Program-made: the position numbers and the translations under genes
Part shown: positions 61,024 to 64,000 of the stretch, piece after piece
Position numbering within the stretch: the stretch's first letter is position 1
Layout of the letters: the number at the start of each line of letters is the position of its first letter
Notes under the pieces: generated by a model
What the model saw: the letters and a program-made list of their open reading frames with translations, nothing else
What the model was told of the DNA's origin: nothing
Database searches by the model: none
Origin: Lachnospiraceae bacterium
Lineage (GTDB): Bacteria; Bacillota; Clostridia; Lachnospirales; Lachnospiraceae
Direction of reading: 5' to 3'
DNA length: 64,000 nt
NCBI GenBank assembly: GCA_024693845.1
Contig: JAILKJ010000003.1
Span: forward strand, 1 to 64,000

Positions 61024-61641
61024 ATGTTCGGATATATCAAGGGAATGTTGGCCGAGATCGATGAAGGCTCGGTAACGGTAGATGTTAACGGAATAGGGAT
61101 TCAGATCCTTGTGGGCGCCGGATTGATAGGCCGGATGCCTGCCATGGGCAGTGAGGTGAAGATCTATACCTACACCTATGTAAAAGAGGACGCCTTTTCT
61201 TTGTTCGGCTTCGGTTCCAAAGAGGAGCTGGAGCTTTTTAAGAAGCTGATTACCGTCAGCGGAATCGGCCCCAAAGGCGGGCTGGCACTTTTATCCACCC
61301 TGGAGCCTTCCGAGATACGATTCGCCATCTATTCGGCGGATATCAAGACCATTTCCCGGGTTCCCGGCATCGGAAAGAAAACGGCGGAACGCCTGATCCT
61401 GGAGCTGAAGGACAAGATCTCCCTGGATATGCCTTCCGGTTCCGAAGGGGTTTCCCTGCTGGCGGGAAACGAAACAGCCGCCGCTCAGGATCTGATGAAC
61501 AATCAGAAGGATGCGGTGGAAGCGTTGGTGGCTTTGGGCTATTCTGCTACAGAAGCAGCAAGAGCTGTTCGCGAATGCGCGCCGGATGAGTCCATGAGCG
61601 CTGATGAGATCCTGAAGAAATCGTTACGTTTCCTTTTGTGA
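61024..61641 (+). CDS. ruvA: Holliday junction DNA helicase subunit RuvA
   Basis: The protein has 205 residues. It begins MFGYIKGMLAEIDEGSVTVD, an OB fold, followed by two helix-hairpin-helix motifs (LITVSGIGPKGGLALL and ISRVPGIGKKTAERLILEL) and a C-terminal helical domain (DAVEALVALGYSATEAARAV) that contacts RuvB. It binds Holliday junctions and loads RuvB. It is 17 bases upstream of ruvB in the same operon. Confidence 0.97.
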   Translation: MFGYIKGMLAEIDEGSVTVDVNGIGIQILVGAGLIGRMPAMGSEVKIYTYTYVKEDAFSLFGFGSKEELELFKKLITVSGIGPKGGLALLSTLEPSEIRFAIYSADIKTISRVPGIGKKTAERLILELKDKISLDMPSGSEGVSLLAGNETAAAQDLMNNQKDAVEALVALGYSATEAARAVRECAPDESMSADEILKKSLRFLL

Positions 61642-61658
61642 TATAAGGAGAAAACAAC

Positions 61659-62654
61659 TTGTCCAGAGTGATAGAAACCAATCTTACAAGTGAAGATATT
61701 CCCGTTGAGGAAAGCCTGCGGCCCCAGCTTCTTGCCGACTACATCGGACAGAAGAAGGCCAAGGAAACTCTCAAGATCTACATAGACGCGGCTAAGCAGC
61801 GAGGCGACTCCCTGGATCATGTGCTTTTGTACGGACCTCCGGGACTTGGCAAGACCACCCTGGCCGGCATCATAGCCAACGAAATGGGAACCCATATCAA
61901 GGTGACCAGCGGTCCGGCCATCGAAAAGCCAGGTGAGATGGCCGCGATCCTGAACGGTCTTGCAGAAGGCGACGTTCTTTTTGTGGATGAGATCCACCGT
62001 CTGAACCGTCAGGTGGAAGAGGTGCTGTATCCGGCCATGGAGGACTATGCTATCGATATTATGATCGGCAAAGGACAGGGTGCCAGAAGCGTGAGACTGG
62101 AGCTTCCGCATTTTACCCTGGTTGGCGCGACTACCAGGGCGGGACTTTTGACAGCGCCCCTCAGAGACCGGTTTGGCGTGATCCACAAGCTGGAGTTCTA
62201 CACCGTGGACGAGCTGGAGAAGATCATCCTTCATTCGGCAAAAGTGCTGGATGTGCCCATCGAAAAAGAGGGGGCATTGGAGCTTGCCAGAAGAAGCCGC
62301 GGAACCCCGAGACTTGCCAACAGGATCTTAAAGCGTGTCCGGGATTTTGCCCAGGTCAAATACGACGGAAAGATCACTCTTGAGGTTGCCAATACGGCTT
62401 TGGATCTTCTGGATGTGGATAAGCTGGGCCTTGACCATGTTGATCAAAACCTGATGCTTACCATGATCGACAAGTTCGGAGGCGGCCCAGTAGGACTGGA
62501 TACCCTGGCTGCCGCAACCGGTGAGGATGCGGGCACCATCGAAGATGTCTACGAGCCCTATCTGATCTTAAACGGTCTTATAAACCGAACACCCCGTGGC
62601 CGTATGGTCACTCCCGGAGGATATGAACATTTTCACAGATCCGCTCCCGATTAA
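61659..62654 (+). CDS. ruvB: Holliday junction branch migration ATPase RuvB
   Basis: The protein has 331 residues and begins with a TTG codon (61659) after AAGGAG; no ATG lies near. Walker A is [12 protein letters not shown], Walker [16 protein letters not shown], and the sensor region [20 protein letters not shown]. The C-terminal winged helix has [17 protein letters not shown]. It drives branch migration with RuvA. Its stop codon lies within a terminator hairpin. Confidence 0.97.
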   Translation: MSRVIETNLTSEDIPVEESLRPQLLADYIGQKKAKETLKIYIDAAKQRGDSLDHVLLYGPPGLGKTTLAGIIANEMGTHIKVTSGPAIEKPGEMAAILNGLAEGDVLFVDEIHRLNRQVEEVLYPAMEDYAIDIMIGKGQGARSVRLELPHFTLVGATTRAGLLTAPLRDRFGVIHKLEFYTVDELEKIILHSAKVLDVPIEKEGALELARRSRGTPRLANRILKRVRDFAQVKYDGKITLEVANTALDLLDVDKLGLDHVDQNLMLTMIDKFGGGPVGLDTLAAATGEDAGTIEDVYEPYLILNGLINRTPRGRMVTPGGYEHFHRSAPD

Positions 62655-62669
62655 GGGGCGGATCTTTTT
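62637..62669 (+). terminator. Intrinsic terminator overlapping the ruvB stop
   Basis: AGATCCGC (62637-62644) and GCGGATCT (62658-62665) form a stem, with TTTTT following. The UAA of ruvB is in the loop. Confidence 0.85.
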
Positions 62670-62694
62670 ACTCAACTATATCTTGTATTACCCC

Positions 62695-62722
62695 TTGCTT
62701 TTTATGGAAAATATAGTATAAT
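62695..62722 (+). promoter_or_regulatory. Promoter of zapA
   Basis: TTGCTT (62695-62700), a 16-base spacer and TATAAT (62717-62722). Confidence 0.6.
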
Positions 62723-62783
62723 TTCTACGTATCTACTTTTCGTTTACACAATCAGTCAATCATAATAAGCAGAGGGAATATCC

Positions 62784-63119
62784 ATGAAAGAAGCCAAAAC
62801 AGATACCGAAGTGCTGATCAGGGGACGGATCTACACGCTGAGCGGATACGAGAGCGAAGAATATCTGCAGAAGGTCGCACTTTATATCAACAATAAATTT
62901 GCGGAATACAACAAGAACGAGACTTTCAGCCATCAGAGCACCGATACCCAGAGCGTGCTTCTGGAGCTGAACATCGCCGATGATTATTTCAAGGCAAAGA
63001 AGCAGATCTCTCTTCTGGAGGAGGCGCTGGCTCAGAAGGAGCAGGAGCTTTCCGACGTGAAGCATGATCTCATCGCATTGCAGATGCGTACAGAGAGCAA
63101 GCAGGCGAGCGGCGTATGA
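62784..63119 (+). CDS. zapA: Cell division protein ZapA
   Basis: The protein has 111 residues, starting after AGAGGGAATATCC. The N-terminal domain (TEVLIRGRIYTLSGYESEEYLQKVALYINNKF) is typical of ZapA, followed by a long coiled coil (about 50 to 105). It binds FtsZ and promotes ring assembly. The stop overlaps the start of the U32 peptidase gene (ATGA), an arrangement seen in many Firmicutes. Confidence 0.88.
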   Translation: MKEAKTDTEVLIRGRIYTLSGYESEEYLQKVALYINNKFAEYNKNETFSHQSTDTQSVLLELNIADDYFKAKKQISLLEEALAQKEQELSDVKHDLIALQMRTESKQASGV

Positions 63120-64000
63120 CAGAGCTTCTTTCGCCTGCAGGCAATATGCAATGCCTTACGGCTGCGCTGGCAGGTGGAGCTGACGCTGTTTATGTGGGCG
63201 GGACCAGTTTTTCCGCCAGAGCCTATGCGGACAATTTCGGCCGTGAAGAGATGATAGAGGCCATCAGACTGGCCCATCTGCATCACAGAAAGCTGTATCT
63301 AACTGTTAATACCCTGGTCAGGGAGCAGGAGCTTGCGCCGCTTCCTGATTTTTTACTGCCCTTTTACGAGGAAGGGTTGGACGGCGTCATTGCCGCGGAT
63401 CTGGGAGTGATATCCTATATCCATGAGTATTTCCCGGATCTGCCGATCCATGCAAGTACCCAGATGACGCTGACGGGGCCGCTTTCCAGCGAACTGTTAA
63501 AGCCTCTCGGCATCAGCCGTATCGTGCCTGCCAGGGAGCTTTCCCTTGCGGAGATACGGAATCTTAAGGAAAAATGCGGCATGGAGCTTGAGATCTTTAT
63601 CCACGGCGCCATGTGCTATTGTTATTCGGGACAATGCCTGATGTCCAGTATGCTGGGAAGAAGGAGCGGAAACAGAGGCAGATGCGGAGGACCCTGCCGT
63701 CTGCCTTATCAGAGCCTGTGCGACGGAAAGAAGATCGGCAAACAGAGCGATGAGTATCCCCTTTCCTTAAAGGATCTTTGTGCATTGCCCATCCTGGATG
63801 AACTGATGGATCTTGGGATCGATTCTTTCAAGATCGAAGGCAGGATGAAATCCCCGGAATATGTATATTTTGTCACCAGTCTCTACCGTAAATACATGGA
63901 CAGACATGTGAAGGGACAAAAGACCGTCATCGAGCCTGAGGATGCGGATGCACTGACCAAACGCTTTAACCGGGGCAGTTTGCAGACCGGCTACTTTAAG
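63116..64000 (+). CDS. U32 family peptidase, N-terminal part (runs off the window)
   Basis: The ORF is absent from the track because it is open to the window end: 295 codons from ATG at 63116 without a stop. It begins MTELLSPAGNMQCLTAALAG, and then VYVGGTSFSARAYADNF, both typical of U32 proteins. The conserved cysteine region is HGAMCYCYSGQCLMSSMLG with RGRCGGPCRLPY. It overlaps zapA by four bases. Members act in RNA modification or collagen-like degradation; the substrate here is not known. The C-terminal part is missing. Confidence 0.93.
   Translation, partial: MTELLSPAGNMQCLTAALAGGADAVYVGGTSFSARAYADNFGREEMIEAIRLAHLHHRKLYLTVNTLVREQELAPLPDFLLPFYEEGLDGVIAADLGVISYIHEYFPDLPIHASTQMTLTGPLSSELLKPLGISRIVPARELSLAEIRNLKEKCGMELEIFIHGAMCYCYSGQCLMSSMLGRRSGNRGRCGGPCRLPYQSLCDGKKIGKQSDEYPLSLKDLCALPILDELMDLGIDSFKIEGRMKSPEYVYFVTSLYRKYMDRHVKGQKTVIEPEDADALTKRFNRGSLQTGYFK

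Overview
The window looks like the chromosome of an anaerobic Clostridium-class Firmicute, most likely Lachnospiraceae. The evidence is gene content and protein style: a VTC/DUF4956/CotH cluster, LytTR and OmpR two-component genes, DUF6462 and Int genes, a eukaryotic-type NADP isocitrate dehydrogenase, a second EF-G-like GTPase, and pheST-queA. I could not run a search, so genus is not assigned.

Region 1 (1 to about 5.9 kb) is the end of an integrated accessory element. It holds the C-terminus of a type I restriction subunit (HsdR), an overlapping SEFIR-domain gene, and about 1.3 kb without a credible gene but full of repeats and inverted repeats. Then come a DUF6462 gene, a small unknown gene, a ribbon-helix-helix regulator and a tyrosine integrase. 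The repeats (TACGTCGTA cluster, about 93-bp degenerate repeats), a strong promoter feeding a hairpin-rich leader, and a 153-nt nested inverted repeat suggest replication, transfer or regulatory functions.

Region 2 (5.9 to 38 kb) is mostly chromosomal housekeeping and cell-surface genes: a secreted protein, a zinc-ribbon membrane protein, an Fe-S/GNAT protein, an AAA/DUF4143 ATPase, an ABC exporter with its response regulator and histidine kinase, and a DUF3990 toxin-antitoxin-like pair. It continues with VTC-DUF4956-CotH, an XRE-UDP-glucose dehydrogenase fusion, icd, aroC, a VanY-type peptidase, tgt, a 6S-like RNA, a YihY protein, pheS, pheT, queA, PilZ, a SHOCT protein, tRNA-Gly(CCC), a hybrid kinase, an acyltransferase, aroA and tyrA.

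Region 3 (38 to 58 kb) is the most unusual part. Behind an EF-G-like GTPase and a LytTR regulator with a degenerate AgrC-like partner lie six consecutive genes for large, charged, cytoplasmic-looking helical proteins (978, 654, 1097, 1149, 929 and 233 aa) that I cannot assign to a named family. They share short sequence modules. The first four are each preceded by a nearly invariant element, ATGCAACC-N16-KGTATT, which looks like a dedicated promoter or regulator site. This is the best candidate for an undescribed system.

Region 4 (58 to 64 kb) returns to core genes: leuS, a Gx-transporter-like protein, ruvA, ruvB, zapA and a U32 peptidase that runs off the end.

Coordinates and starts come from reading the sequence and ORF track by eye. 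Functions rest on recognised motifs, not on database searches.
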